Program-made: the position numbers and the translations under genes
From: Aphrophora alni
Taxonomy: Eukaryota > Arthropoda > Insecta > Hemiptera > Aphrophoridae
Direction of reading: 5' to 3'
NCBI GenBank assembly: GCA_963513935.1
Contig: OY740771.1
Span: 18,893,349-18,957,348, forward strand
Length of the DNA: 64,000 nucleotides
Shown here: one piece after another, positions 46,565 to 58,299 of the stretch
Position numbering within the stretch: position 1 is the first letter of the stretch
How the letters are laid out: each line of letters starts with the position of its first letter
Notes under the pieces: generated by a model
The model's database searches: none
What the model saw: the letters and a program-made list of their open reading frames with translations, nothing else
What the model was told of the DNA's origin: nothing

Positions 46565-47093
46565 CTATTATCTGTATAACGTAACTTGGCGTCTGGACCC
46601 GGACCGTCCCCCCTCGCTCCCTTCCTCACCCAGCTGTTTCCGTGATGAGTCACCTACTAGCGTTAACACTGCACTGTTTAACTTTTTTATGGAAGACACA
46701 ATTTTAAATTTTTTTCAGCATTGTTAAAATGTTTAGGAAAATATAAGCAAATTGATACCAAACACGACACAAATGTATGTAAATAGTACGTAAACATGTA
46801 AATAATAAGTATGTGATTATGCAAAAAGTAGCTGTGTAAAGAACTTTCTACTGGCACTTTTACAAACGGAATAGTGTCGTGTTTGGTATCAATTTGCTTA
46901 TATTTTCCTAAAAATTTTAACTATGCTGAAAAAAATTTAAAATTGTGTCTCCCATAAAAAAGTTAAATAGTGCAGTGTTAACGCTAGTAGGTGACTCATC
47001 ACTGAAACAGCTGGGTGAGGAAGGGAGCGACGGGGGGACGGTCGCAGGTAGCCAAGGGTTCAGACGCCAAGTTTCGGTATACAGACTATAATA
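46565..47093. mobile_element. Large fold-back element, arms about 210 bp
   Basis: Arm 46565-46770 is the inverted copy of 46874-47093 with only scattered differences and one small indel, around a 103-bp loop. Shared stretches include CTCCCTTCCTCACCCAGCTG, GAGTCACCTACTAGCGTTAA and AAATTGATACCAAACACGAC. The 68-residue minus-strand frame in the right arm is a by-product. No target duplication found. Likely a non-autonomous fold-back transposon or a recent inverted duplication. Confidence 0.85.
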
Positions 47094-47490
47094 AGGTATG
47101 TGCAAGGTAATCCCACCCTTCACCTACACACCTCAACTTGTATGATTTGTTGCGAGGACATCCCTGTCTGGACTGTATCCAAATCAGGTCTTTTTTCTTC
47201 GCGGAGACACATGACGTTCTGATTTTTTTTACGTTTATTTTCTCGACATACCCGTGGAAAGAATTTATCATGTTGGTACTTGGAAAACCATTCCTGAATC
47301 CTTGCCCTACGCGGTAGGGGTACTAAGAGGAAGGAAATTGGTTTTTAGTGACTAAGAATCTCATACTATTAAGAGTACTAGATTCCTAGTGTCGAAAGAT
47401 TTTTCACCTCATACAAAATAAAAAAAAAATAGGAGTTAATAATCACCAGGTCTCAAGTATGGGACAAATATTATTCAACGCAACAGTTGG
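47094..47490. other. Spacer, no gene seen
   Basis: Short open frames only; nothing recognised. Confidence 0.4.
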
Positions 47491-47497
47491 GAACCAA

Positions 47498-47754
47498 CTG
47501 CTATCATTTTCAATGGTACAATACAACTAACCTTAATAACTACAATTTCTACTGCAGCGTGAGGGAACAGGCGTTCCCCCGCCCGTCACATGATCACCAG
47601 GCAGCAGGCGTTGTCACTCCCATTGACATGATGTGTGACGAGGCCAACTGTGATTGGCCGAGGGGATCAGGTGATGGGCGGGGGGGAAGCATCGCAGTAG
47701 TAATTGTAGTTATTAACGTTAGTATGTATTATACCTCTGAAGATGATTGCAGTG
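47498..47754. mobile_element. GC-cored fold-back element, arms about 95-108 bp
   Basis: Arms 47498-47605 and 47660-47754 are inverted copies: ACTGCTATCATTTTCA against its complement at 47740-47754, TTAATAACTACAATTTCTAC against GTAGTAATTGTAGTTATTAA (about 47697-47716), and TTCCCCCGCCCGTCAC against GTGATGGGCGGGGGGGAA. The loop is about 54 bp. The 126-codon frame across it (47487-47867) runs through both arms and is a by-product. Confidence 0.75.
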
Positions 47755-48835
47755 CTATTGAAATGTACATAAGGTGGAATAAACATAACTATACAGTCTT
47801 CGTGTTATTAGTGTTTGTTGTAGTTTTGAGGAATTTTCTTTCGCAGACAAAATTTCTCAAAACATAACCTTTAGACGACTAATTGATTCTGCGTGATTAG
47901 AAATGTTACCATATGAGAAATCATTCATAAAACTGTCATCTCTAGCTGAAGACTCGTAGCACATGTACATGTCATCAATAGTGAAAGATCCTGCTCCCCA
48001 TCAAGTGTGTAGAAATAGATCTCTGCGCTTCGTGTTTGAACACCAAGGAATTTAACGATTCAACCAGTCTGTCCCGAATTAAAGTAAAATAAAATGTCCA
48101 ACAACATTGCACAAACTTCCTCACTGACTCATCCCCACAGAAAAGAAAAACCAACCAAAACTATTAGACATAAAAAAATGTTAATTCAATTTTGTTTTGG
48201 GTAGCAAATAAATTAGTGCCTGTATCGCTACATTTCACTTAAGTCCTATATTTTGAGAACGATACTGTTTTTGGCCTATGTCTATTTCAAGGCCAAAATC
48301 GCTCACTCCAGCTTTGCCTATGCACTATAGAGTACTCAGCTTTGAAGAGATTAATTTAATTAATATTACATTACCGAATTAAAGCTAATTATTAAATGTT
48401 CACTCACACAACACAATTACTGTTTAACCAAAGAGCTGGACTTGGGAGTTACCCATTATCAACTCGCCTCTTTCAAAATTAATAAGATGTCCGAATTGGC
48501 TTTCGGTTAAGCCCGAACGCCATGGCCCCAATTTAATAAACTGAAATAGAATGTAGAAACAAAAAAATAACACGAAACACCCTAAACACTCCACGTCTGG
48601 ATACGATTACGGACGGAATATTTCTCCCCACACTAGCGTGCTCAATATAGCTGCAACTCCGATCAGCTGTTCGCTGTCTCTAAGGTAAACCGGGTATGTA
48701 GGTCCCATTCACCTATTGAACTATCGGTCCCGCGCCACAGTGACATAGTCAAAAAGTAAAAATCAAATATGAACACTGTCTGTAAAAATATATTTATTTA
48801 TTTAATTAATGGCCTAAACTTGTCTCGCTTGTATA
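47755..48835. other. Spacer, no gene seen
   Basis: A diverged AAAACCAACCAAAACTATTA at about 48128 and CATTGCACAAACTTCCTCAC at about 48102 (family-1 tail, inverted). Otherwise nothing recognised. Confidence 0.4.
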
Positions 48836-48839
48836 CGTT

Positions 48840-49390
48840 TATATTAAAATCATTGTTTATCACCCATTGCTGAACCGATTATTTTTCTGACTATTGATTT
48901 TGGACATGGAGTTGGTTTATTAACTTCGACACTAAAATTTGAACGAAATCGGTACAGCTTTGAGAAATTTCGATTTTGCGTTTTTTTTACTGACAACTAA
49001 CGAATCAGAATTTTCGAAGAAATGGCTACCAATAAGTTTTGTTAAAAGCTACACATGAGCAAAATTTGATCAAAATTGTTACAGTCGATTTTGAGAAAAT
49101 TGTAATTATATTATTTTTAATGAAAAACCTAAAAAATTAGAGTTATAAAAAAAACGAAAAGAATATCCCAAGATGTAGTTAAAAAATATGTCATTAAATT
49201 TGATTGAAATCGGTCCACATGTTTGGGTTGTAGAACGTACGACATGTGACAGAGACATTACTCCTAAAATAAAACATCACATATCTTTCCTCATACTGTG
49301 GGAAAATGGGAAAGTAAAAATTGAATGTAAGCAATTGAATTGGAAGCAAGGTAGGGAAAATGACGTTTCAGCTCAAGTGCAACTATGAAA
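48840..49390. repeat. Dispersed repeat family 1 copy
   Basis: AAAATTTGAACGAAATCGGT, TTTGAGAAATTTCGATTTTG, GAGCAAAATTTGATCAAAAT and ATTTGATTGAAATCGGTCCA. The 66-codon frame at 49188-49388 has no domain. Confidence 0.5.
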
Positions 49391-50495
49391 TCACTGTTCA
49401 CTTAGTCGCCATTTAGGTCAGGGCCAAACTTGCTAAATAGGTGTGGTAATACTGAACTCTGCATTAGTTACTGAGTGAAGACGTGTTATTAGGGGATTTC
49501 TAAAATAATAATTTTAGCAATTGAAATCTTTGTAAGGGAAACGCGGTACTCGAGATTATAAAAAAAATGTCCAAGTATCCTATTCATGAGTATTTGCTAA
49601 CAGTTTTGATTCCCTTAATTATAAGCTATAGATCGTAATTTTGTGCTAAAATTGTAACAGTTTGGTTCAATTTTTTGAATCGTTGGTATAGTTGGTTCAC
49701 CAGACAAATCAAAGGAAAATTTCCTGCTGATTTTTGCAAATTTAAAATTATTACTAGGTTAGGTTAGGCCAGATGTTATATATTCAGACTTATGAAATTA
49801 TTCAGTTTAATACCAACATAAGTTAGTCTAATAAATTTTGGTTCTTATTCTACTCATACCAATTCGACATACCAATATATATATAATAATCGAGTGGTGA
49901 TGATATAGTTAAGAAGTACTGTGGGGTCTTCAAATATGCACAGATACGAGGCCCGTAACACTCAGACGAGAGAAGTGATTGTAGACTGTTTAATATATTA
50001 TACACATTTAACCGATGCCTACATAAAAAAAGTAGTGATACTTAATTATGAGGTTCAGAAAACATTAGTTTTAAACAAACTTACCCTATACTAGTGTATA
50101 ATGCACTGGGTAAAATTCTTTGTTGTACCAATACAATTTATCACTTCTAAAAGACCAAATTTGTTGCGGTACTACATTTATTTAAAGATTCTGTTTGCAT
50201 TACAATTAATGATAGGACTGGGTAAGTACTATGATAGTCTCTATCAACTTGATGTAACGAATTACAGAGTAGTGAATCACCAATTAGCAAAGATCACAAG
50301 TTCCGACTAAATCTACAGGAGACCTTCTCCTAGCCTACTTCCTAGAAAAGATATTCATCGTACTTTGAAGGTTAACCTCATGTCAGTGCCTTAGTGCTTG
50401 TAAGCAATTTTATTAAACTTTTAAGGTGTGGTAAAATGTTTACATTTGCCTAGTTGAATTCCAGCGTTATTCTAATTTTACTTTTTCAATAGAAA
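49391..50495. other. Spacer, no gene seen
   Basis: One TAGGTTAGGTTAGGCC at about 49754. A 69-codon frame at 50101-50310 shows no domain. Confidence 0.4.
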
Positions 50496-50499
50496 GTTA

Positions 50500-50960
50500 T
50501 TGGGTAAAAATTGTGTGTTGGAATGTCTTTAGAATGATATCTATCTGTCGCTTGTGAAGGTATTGGATATATTTCGAGAAGTTAAAAAAAATTTTTTTTC
50601 GGTAATTCAAAATTTGATGTCATTGACTACATGCCAAAACACCAATACTCTAATGAGTTTGATCAAATTTTTTTGAAATGAAGTCTCCAAATCAAACGTA
50701 TTTGTCGCTCTATTCCAAAAAAAAAAAAACATTTTGGGAGTTATAGGTAAAAAAAAAACATTGAAATAAAATAGGCCTACCTCATTATTTATAATTAACT
50801 AAACCGATTTTGTTTCAAATTTGGTGAAATATCAGAAACCCAAATCACTGTGTCAAAAGGAAAAGAAAGTTATGATTCAAGAGTCGCTTAAATTGGTAAA
50901 AGGTAAAATCGAACTTCAACCACGGTCATTAATATTTTGATTTTAATCTAATGTGATTTA
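50500..50960. repeat. Dispersed repeat family 1 copy
   Basis: ATTTCGAGAAGTTAAAAAAA, GAGTTTGATCAAATTTTTTT, TTTGGTGAAATATCAGAAAC and TTGATTTTAATCTAATGTGA follow the family order. Confidence 0.5.
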
Positions 50961-51230
50961 TACTTTAAGAATGTGTAAATGGCATATACTAAATCTTCTG
51001 CAAGTAAGTTTATTTTGCAAGAAAAACATAAACATGTACGTCATTCCTTCTCAGTATAAAATTAAAAAATTAAAACTAAAATTGCTGCTTATACTAAAAC
51101 TTAAAACTTCAACCTGCTAGTTACTGTCACATTAATAATTACATAGAATCATTTATACAGGAAAACATTTCATTAATTTGCCCTATGGGTGTTTGCATTA
51201 TGTTAGGCTATGTAACATTTTAGACAAGCA

Positions 51231-51550
51231 AGGCTGTTTTGGATATATTTGCAAGTCATACATTGTTGGGGATGGGTGAAGATTATTCTGTTAGTATTTA
51301 GGTTTGTGCGTAGGTGTGTTTTTGTAAGAAAGGCTGTTTTGGGTATTAAAATATTTGCAAGTAATACATTGTTTGAGAGATGGTGAAGATTATTCTGTTA
51401 GTACTGTATTTAGGTTTGTGGGTAGGTGTGTGTGTTTGTAAGACAGGCTGTTTTGGGTATATAATATATACAAGTAATAAATTGTTGAGGAGGTGGTGAA
51501 GATTATTATGTTTAGTATTTAGGTTTATGGATAGGTGTGTTTTTGTACCA
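51231..51550 (+). repeat. Three tandem units of 100-114 bp
   Basis: AGGCTGTTTTGG(A/G)TAT starts at 51231, 51331 and 51445. Each unit continues TTTGCAAGTAATACATTGTT, GGTGAAGATTATTCTGTTAG and TTTAGGTTTGTGGGTAGGTG. Non-coding. Confidence 0.85.
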
Positions 51551-52475
51551 TTTATTTAAAGTTTAAAATGAAACTGAACATTGAAAAAAATGTTTAACTT
51601 TTTTCCCGATCTATCCATAGATCAAACTAAATCCATTAAAACAAATTTTAAAATGAACAATTTACCCAATATGTGTTTGACCAAAACAGCTGACCCTGTA
51701 TTTATACTATTTTCACTGATCTCATTGATTTGGGGTTTATTTGTGATTGTGTATCAGAAAACTTAATTTCTGTTTTTAAATCAAGAAAAAGTTAAAAAAA
51801 ATTAAACTTAGCAGAATGATAATTATTTTACAGGGGGATAAAATGGTTCAAGAGACTTCGATTGTCATTCCTTCAAGTAAAAACAGAAAATAGTATTTAA
51901 CAATCAATTTGGATAAAATAAAAAAAAAAACACAATATTCCATTACCATTAAATGTTACCTGAAATGTCAATTTTTGAGTTATTGATGGAAAAACCCACA
52001 AATAAAGATTGAATTTGTCAATCTTACCCTAACTTATTTAATAATAATAATAATATTTTGACCCCAAATTAATATGACAAATGACACAAGTGAAAGTAAT
52101 TGGTAAGAAAAGAAATCTAATCTTGACTAAAGTCATTGAAATCTCCATATAAATACTATATAAAAACCCTAATTATGTAGTTCTTAAAAAAGTATTAATT
52201 GTACAAGGTGTAATGTGTTTACACAAGATTATTTATTTAACACTATTATTTTAAAATGATTTAATTAAAAAATGTAGGAAATGAGTGTCCGACTCTTAAT
52301 TCGAAGTGCAGATGATCAATAGTCTGTAACTCTTGCCATGGCTATTTTTACAACACTTTTGGGTTCATGGCTTAAATAAAACTATAGAAACTTAACTTAA
52401 ACAATTACGATATGTTATATTTAAAAAACTAGTGGAAGGTGTGTTCTGTTGCAGCTAGTGTTACAGTCATCAAAA
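51551..52475. other. Spacer, no gene seen
   Basis: Very AT-rich. A 61-codon frame at 51581-51766 ends in a hydrophobic stretch (FILFSLISLIWGLFVIVYQK) but has no supporting context. Confidence 0.4.
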
Positions 52476-52479
52476 AGAA

Positions 52480-53205
52480 GCCTAAACTGAACATCTTTGA
52501 AACTGAATATAAGCAATACGTTATTGAGAAGAATGTTTAAAAACAATGTTGGTTTTCCCTACAAGATACAAACTGGGCAACTTTTGAACTGTATAAACAA
52601 AACAGTCAGAGTTCAGTACTGTGCTTCAATGTTAGCAATGTGCTATGGGGAACCTGAGTTTCTGAGTGATGTATGGTTTTCAGATGAATGTCATGTGCAC
52701 CTTAATGGTTTCATAAACAAGCAGACAACACATTTTCTTGGGTTTGAACATCCTGGCAGTGTTGTAGAGAGGCCACAGCATAGTAAGCGTGTAACCATTT
52801 GGTGTGCTGTGTCAGGAAGAAGCATAATTGGTCCATACTTTTTTGAAGACAATAATGGAAATTCTCTTACTATAAATCAGGACCGATATAGGGTCATTTT
52901 TAATCATTTATCGGAGACTTCAGGAGATTTTGTTGTGCCTGAAACCTATCTTTTCGTTCACAATGGTTCCTGCAAATGGCGCAACCAGCCACACTGCCTT
53001 AACCAACATTGCTTTTCTTCAAGAAACTTTTGGCAACCGCCTCATCTCCCTTAGAACAAACGTTCCTTAACCAGCCCACTCCCCAGATCTTACACAACCT
53101 GACGCCTACATCTGGGGAATGTTGAAGAAGAAGATTTTCCGTGAAGACCCACCAGCTACCATCATCCAACTTCAGGAAAAAATAACCTGTACGAGTGTTG
53201 CCTAA
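52480..53205 (+). pseudogene. Mariner-like transposase, DD41D type, broken
   Basis: The frame 52497-53054 reads LNISNTLLRRMFKNNVGF (end of the DNA-binding region), WFSDECHVHLNGFINKQTTH (first catalytic Asp), RVTIWCAVSGRSIIGPYFFE. Then the frame shifts at about 52965 and NGATSHTALTNIAFLQETFG follows, and after a TAA at about 53056, PAHSPDLTQPDAYIWGMLKK and FREDPPATIIQLQEKI. The QDGAT-type second Asp is asparagine here (ANGAT). Counting through the shifted frame, 41 residues separate it from the third Asp (QPD), the spacing of DD41D (rosa-like) mariners. The N-terminal part is missing. Cut-and-paste transposase relic; no longer functional. Confidence 0.8.
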
Positions 53206-53495
53206 AACTGAATGGAGATCATATTGAATATGTTATTACCTGAGTCTAAACGATTTTGCTTCCTTTTATTTATATATGTAGGTAAAACTATGTAAATAAA
53301 ATCTTACAATTTCAGTACTGTTTATTTTGGTGCATACTGTATTTTCAAATTTTTCTTATCACCCACCAAACTGATAATTACTAATTTGCAAATGTAGCGG
53401 GCAGCTCTAAAGTTTTTTACGGGAAGACCTATTTTCTAAGATTTTTTAATCTTGGGTATTTTTTGATACTGGTAGCCTATGTCTAACTATATAGG
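53206..53495. other. Spacer between transposase relic and hAT MITE
   Basis: AT-rich; probably the 3' flank of the mariner copy. Its terminal repeat was not located. Confidence 0.35.
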
Positions 53496-53503
53496 AGGTG
53501 AAG

Positions 53504-53711
53504 CAAGGGCGTACCCAGGATCAAAACTAGGGGGGGGGGCAAGGGGGGCAAGGGGGGGAAAGCCATGGTCATTCAATATACAATTTATTATTAAAATAGT
53601 TATTTCAAGAATTGTATTAAATTCCAGCAACAAAATGTATAATAAAGATTTATTTTTTTGTTTCCAGGGGGGGGGGAGCTGCCCCCCTGCCCCTCGCTGG
53701 GTACGCCTATG
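53504..53711. mobile_element. 208-bp hAT MITE with perfect 8-bp target duplication
   Basis: AGGTGAAG at 53496-53503 and 53712-53719 flanks ends CAAGGGCGTACCCAG and CTGGGTACGCCTATG (inverted). Inside lie long G-runs (53532-53560 and 53668-53677) facing C-runs (53682-53693). CA..GGCGTACCCAG ends with an 8-bp duplication are characteristic of hAT elements. No coding capacity; the open frame over it is spurious. Confidence 0.9.
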
Positions 53712-53719
53712 AGGTGAAG

Positions 53720-54260
53720 CGTTTAAAGTTGAGAAAATACAAGGTTTAGGGCGTTGTCAGAGGTCCATTTTCCGTATCTAAAACAGTTGAACGGAATATA
53801 AAATTGAAATATAGATAATCTTTAATATAAAAGAAGTGATCCCCAAACCACAAATAAAACATTAACACAATTATTAGAAAGTTTAATAAACCCTTTTGTA
53901 CATTTCGGTAATATAGCTACCATGCTCAGAAGGATATAAACATAACATAACATATTTTATAGTCCTTCACATAACTATAAAAAAAAAAAATAATAAAAAT
54001 AACCTAACTATATTAAAAGTTTGGAAAAGCAACATTTTGTTTTTACTCATGTCGCAGGACCAAAAGAGGTAATATTTTTGAGAAATCAATAATTATTCTT
54101 CTGGATAATAATAATGTTGGCATTTTATAATATCAGGTAGTTAATCGATACTTTTTATTCCATAAAACAGCTGTTATGGAAATTTTACAAGGCAAAGCAG
54201 TTTCAAAAAAATATGTTGACATTTTTTAAAAAGGCGATTTTACCGACTAATTGAATTTTT
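53720..54260. other. Spacer, no gene seen
   Basis: AT-rich, nothing recognised. Confidence 0.4.
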
Positions 54261-54264
54261 CTGC

Positions 54265-54472
54265 TAATTATCTAGAACACCTACTGGCTTACACCAGTTT
54301 GTAATTATTACTGAATGTATTAGACCTTGTGAATAAAATATTGTAGTCAAAACAAATGTAGTAACTATGCTTAATAATATAATTTGTCCTTAATTCACAA
54401 GGTGTAATAGATTTAGTAATAATAAAGAGCTGGTGTAAGCCAGTGGATGTTGTAGATAATTACCGGAATATT
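54265..54472. mobile_element. Fold-back element, arms about 70-80 bp
   Basis: Arm 54265-54334 (TAATTATCTAGAACACCTAC, TGGCTTACACCAG, ACCTTGTGAAT) is matched inversely at 54393-54472 (ATTCACAAGGTGTAATAGAT, CTGGTGTAAGCCAGTGGATG, TAGATAATTA). About 58 bp separate the arms. The inner TGGCTTACACCAG / CTGGTGTAAGCCA block is exact. MITE-like; no target duplication seen. Confidence 0.75.
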
Positions 54473-55385
54473 ATGATTTTTGTTTTCTATAGATCGAGTA
54501 ACTCTGTTACTCCTCAGCATATGAACGTAGTGTTACACCTTGTACCCTAGCTTTAGTTTATATTTTACCTGAATTTTACTTTGAAAAATAAAAATAATCG
54601 TCTCTGGAAAAATAGCTTGAATTTGCAAATTTTCAAAACATTTAAATGTCTGTGGCTCCTAAATGTTTAAAGATATTGAAAAATACTCAAGATTGAAGAA
54701 GGTCTTAAAATAATGTGTTTTAATCAATTCTGTGATACAATTAGGGATTCCTATAAGAAAATTTAGAACTGACCATCATATTGGAAAAATGCCAGGTGAC
54801 ATGAAAAGTTTGGTAATACATCTAGTTTTAACTCAAAACCTATTGATGTTTCGTAACTTTTGTACTTATCGAATAAATCAACGGTCACACCTGTTTCAAC
54901 CACTCTGTATACCATGACAGTTTTAAAATTAAAAGCACTATGGTTTAACAACCTGTAGTGACATTATAGAAACCAGTAAATTCCAGTAAGTGATGTTTTG
55001 ATCCAATTAAAAGTTTCTTGGCAAATGGCTCACTTAACTGATGGAAGAATGGTCAAAAATGTCTACTGCTGTAAATCATAATGGGGATTGTTATTTTACA
55101 CAAACAATGTCCTACTAGTCTTAGTCTATCATTTAAATATTCTTAAATCTGTATAAAAGTAAAATTTTGCTAGTTATAGAACATACACAAATTTAATACT
55201 TATTATCTGATGTGATGAAGTAATAAAATTCACCATTCTTTGACAATTATCAATACATACTTTTATAGCTGGATTTAAATTAAAAATTTTAATTCACATA
55301 GTAGACTCTAAGTTCAAAATAAAATGTTTGGTGATGAATTCATTATATTTAACCTGTAGTAGCAAGTAAGTGCTCTGCTCATTGG
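54473..55385. other. Spacer, probable 5' region of the hAT transposon
   Basis: No gene. The 5' terminal repeat of the following hAT copy should lie here if the element is complete, but I could not identify it. Two overlapping small frames at 54732-54951 have no domain. Confidence 0.35.
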
Positions 55386-55388
55386 ACA

Positions 55389-57995
55389 TTGTTTTTCCGA
55401 CTGTACGTTGCTATTTCATTAGGATCAATTCCGTCGATAAATTTTCTTTTTTGGAAGTCTAACCTAAACTCTGAACAACAAACCCCATCAGACAATGTCG
55501 AGCTAGCAAGCCCCGAAATAAATATAGAAAATACTGTTTCTCCAACTCAAATTTTTGTTCACTCAACTCCAGAATCAGATGTCAACTCACAGGGAAATGT
55601 ACAAAACCAACATCATCCAGTGTGATTGACCCTATCATGACAATGCCTTACGCAGATTCAATTACTCCAGAAAAAGTGCCTAATATTGAAATTGACATTG
55701 TAAAAACCAAAATTATTGACAAAGATGTTGAATTTCATATAGATGACCCAGCTACATGGAACGTAAAAAATGATGAGCATGTGCAAAAAGTAGTCAATTA
55801 TAACATCAAACAAGACTTAACTGTAGATTTTCAGAATCGGTACGTTCTTATAAAGATGTTAAAACAACTCGCAGGCTTTCTGTGAATTTATTTTCTAGTC
55901 TGCTCCCAAATGGTGAGATTTTTAAAAGAGACTGGCTGTTGTACTCTAAATCTACAGGCTGTGTATTTTGCGTTCCCTATCTGCTTTTCCAACCTGAAAA
56001 TAAACGTTCGTCTTTTTCTGAAGGTTTCAATGACTGGAAGCATTATTTTGAGTTAGCTAAGCTGCATGAACAATCAAATGATCATCGTGTGAATATTCTT
56101 AAATTCATCTCAAGAAAAAAAGACCAATTCATTTGAATCTCTAGTGATAACACAACATGAAAAACAAGTCAAGTACTGGAGAGATATGCTAACTAGAGTG
56201 GTAAGGGTTGTGAAATTTTTGGCACTTAGAGGTCTTCCATTTTGTGGTGATAACCAAAAACTGGGTTCTACGTCTAATGGCCTATTTCTGGGATGCCTTG
56301 AACTAATTAGCGATTATCATAAGTTTTTATCTCAACATTTGATTACCTATGGCAATAAAGGCAAAGGTAATGTATTATACTTGTCATCTGATATTTGTAG
56401 TGAATTTATCTTCATTATGGGCAACCAGGTACTGAAGGAAATTATCAAAGAAGCTCGATATTTCTTCTCTATTCGATTCTAATCATTGACTCTACTCCAG
56501 ACAGATCACACAACGATCAATTGGTGGTGGTGCTGCGGTATGTGTCACTCTCAGATGCCAGTGCCTGCGAATCTCAGTGTCTTATAAGACTATTGCCAGG
56601 CGTCTCACACAAAGCTAAAGAGCTTGAAGAGGCTACTCTTTCCTTGCTTGATGAATTGCAACTAGATATTGGGAACTGCCGCGGGCAAAGCTACGACAAC
56701 GCATCAAATATGTCAGGCATGTATACTGGTTTGCAATCAAGAATCAAAAGCAAGAACGAACTTGCTGACTAATTTCCGTGTGCTGCCCACTCACTGAATC
56801 TCGTAGATATCTATGCAGCCGAGAAAGCCTGTGCAGAAGCAGTAATTTTTTTACCTTTGTACAATCCCTCTATACATTTTTCTCATCATCTACACATAGA
56901 TGGGATCTACACATAGATGGGATGTGGGACAGCTAGCCTATGTTAAAAAGAGCAATGAGGGAAAGAAAAAGAATGAAAACAGGACATTGATGTTGCAGTC
57001 TATGAGCAAAACAAGGTGGTCTGCAAGGGCTGATGCTCTTCGTGCCTTAGTTACTAGCCACAATGAAATCAAAGAAGCACTTGAAGACTTGACTAAAGAT
57101 AAAACTCAGACTCCTGAAACTCGCTTGGCAGCTCAAGGGTTCAGAAAAACAATAGAAAATTTCCCAAACTTTTTTTAACAGTGATTTGGAATGATATGTT
57201 GCAGAGAGTGAACAAAACAAGTGAGAGTTTGCAAAAAGAAGAACTGGACTTGATTGGTGCCACTCAAGAGCTAGAGATTCTGTCTATGTTTTTGAAGGAG
57301 GAAGGTAATAGTAGTGAATTTGACAACTATGAAGCTATAGCTTTGAAAGTAGCTGGGTTAATCAACCCTTCATATGAAAGGTCAAGAAAAGTACCATATT
57401 TCAAAATGAAGAGAGGGATAAAGAATATGACAATATGGATCCCAGGAACAGATTTCGATGTGGAGTATTCAGACCAATTTTCGACCATCTAGTAGTTCAA
57501 CTTGATAAGAGAAAAGACAACTACAAGACGCTCGGTCAACGATTTGAAATTTTCAGCTCTCTTAGAGAAAAGCAGAATGACGATATAAGAGAGCAGGCTC
57601 AAAGGGTAGCTCAATGTTACTCCAATGACATTTACAAGGAAGACTTTGTGCAAGAGTGTCTACATTTTAAATTTTATATGGAAGCTGAAAACATCACAAA
57701 AATTAGGGAGTGCTACGAATATATAAAAAAACACAGCTTAGAAAGTACATTCCCAAACTTGGTGGTAGCTATTCGAATTTACTTAACATTGCCAATCACA
57801 AATTGCACAGCTGAGAGGAGCTTTTCGGCCTTGAAAAGAAAAAAATCTGAAAATTTTTCTACTATAAAAGATGAAAAGCTGAATAGCTTAATGCTGTTAT
57901 GTACGCAGAGTGACATTACACTGAAGCTTGACTTCAAAGATATAATTGATAGTTTTGCTACATCAAAGATCAGTAGAAAAAAAGCAATAATGTAA
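55389..57995 (+). pseudogene. hAT-superfamily transposase (TTF finger, DUF4371/ZMYM1-like), broken
   Basis: Spans about 870 codons over at least eight frame segments. Order: Ser/Pro-rich acidic N-terminus (55389-55840); frameshift at about 55842; TTF-type finger, DWLLYSKSTGCVFCVPYLLF...HEQSNDH (55920-56100); RGLPFCGDN...NGLFLGCLELI; after a shift, DSTPDRSHNDQLVVVLRYVS (first catalytic Asp, about 56490); DIGNCRGQSYDNASNMSGMY (second Asp); a TAA, then CAAHSLNLV; a 17-bp tandem duplication at 56890-56923 that shifts the frame; TRWSARADAL; a T-run shift at about 57172; a shift at about 57440; and the C-terminal dimerisation block LVVAIRIYLTLPITNCTAER (then SFSALKRKK), ending TAA at 57993-57995. 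It cannot make a full protein. The domain order is that of hAT elements and related domesticated ZMYM proteins. Confidence 0.88.
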
Positions 57996-58295
57996 ATAAG
58001 ATATAAGGAGAAAGTATGAGTAATATGTATAAATATATATAAAGTATAGTAATAAGAGAAAGAAAGTATAAAGGAAATAAGAGATATTATGGTTGAAGTA
58101 TTAAAGTTGTCTTACAAGACTCAATTAAAAAGTGAACATACAGTTAAAATAAAATGAGCTATGGTTATGTATAGAAATAAACGTTTGCAATAATTAAGAA
58201 CTATTTTTTAGGGTGGGTGGGTGCTCCTTGATACTGTAAAATACAAGGTTGTTATGTTGTGACATCAATCATAACACCTATGCCTGTTACTGCAG
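57996..58295. other. 3' flank of the hAT transposase
   Basis: AT-rich with AATAAA-like signals (58173-58190). GGGTGGGTGGGTGCTCCTTG at about 58211 could be near the element end, but no inverted partner was found. Confidence 0.35.
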
Positions 58296-58299
58296 TAAT

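Noticed and set aside
46917..47123. 68-codon minus-strand frame
   Set aside because: It lies in the right arm of the large fold-back; there is no domain.
47487..47867. 126-codon plus-strand frame
   Set aside because: It runs through both arms and the loop of a palindrome and has no recognisable domain.
51581..51766. Small frame ending in a hydrophobic, membrane-like segment
   Set aside because: AT-rich codons give Phe/Ile/Leu runs by chance; there is no start context, homologue or second copy.
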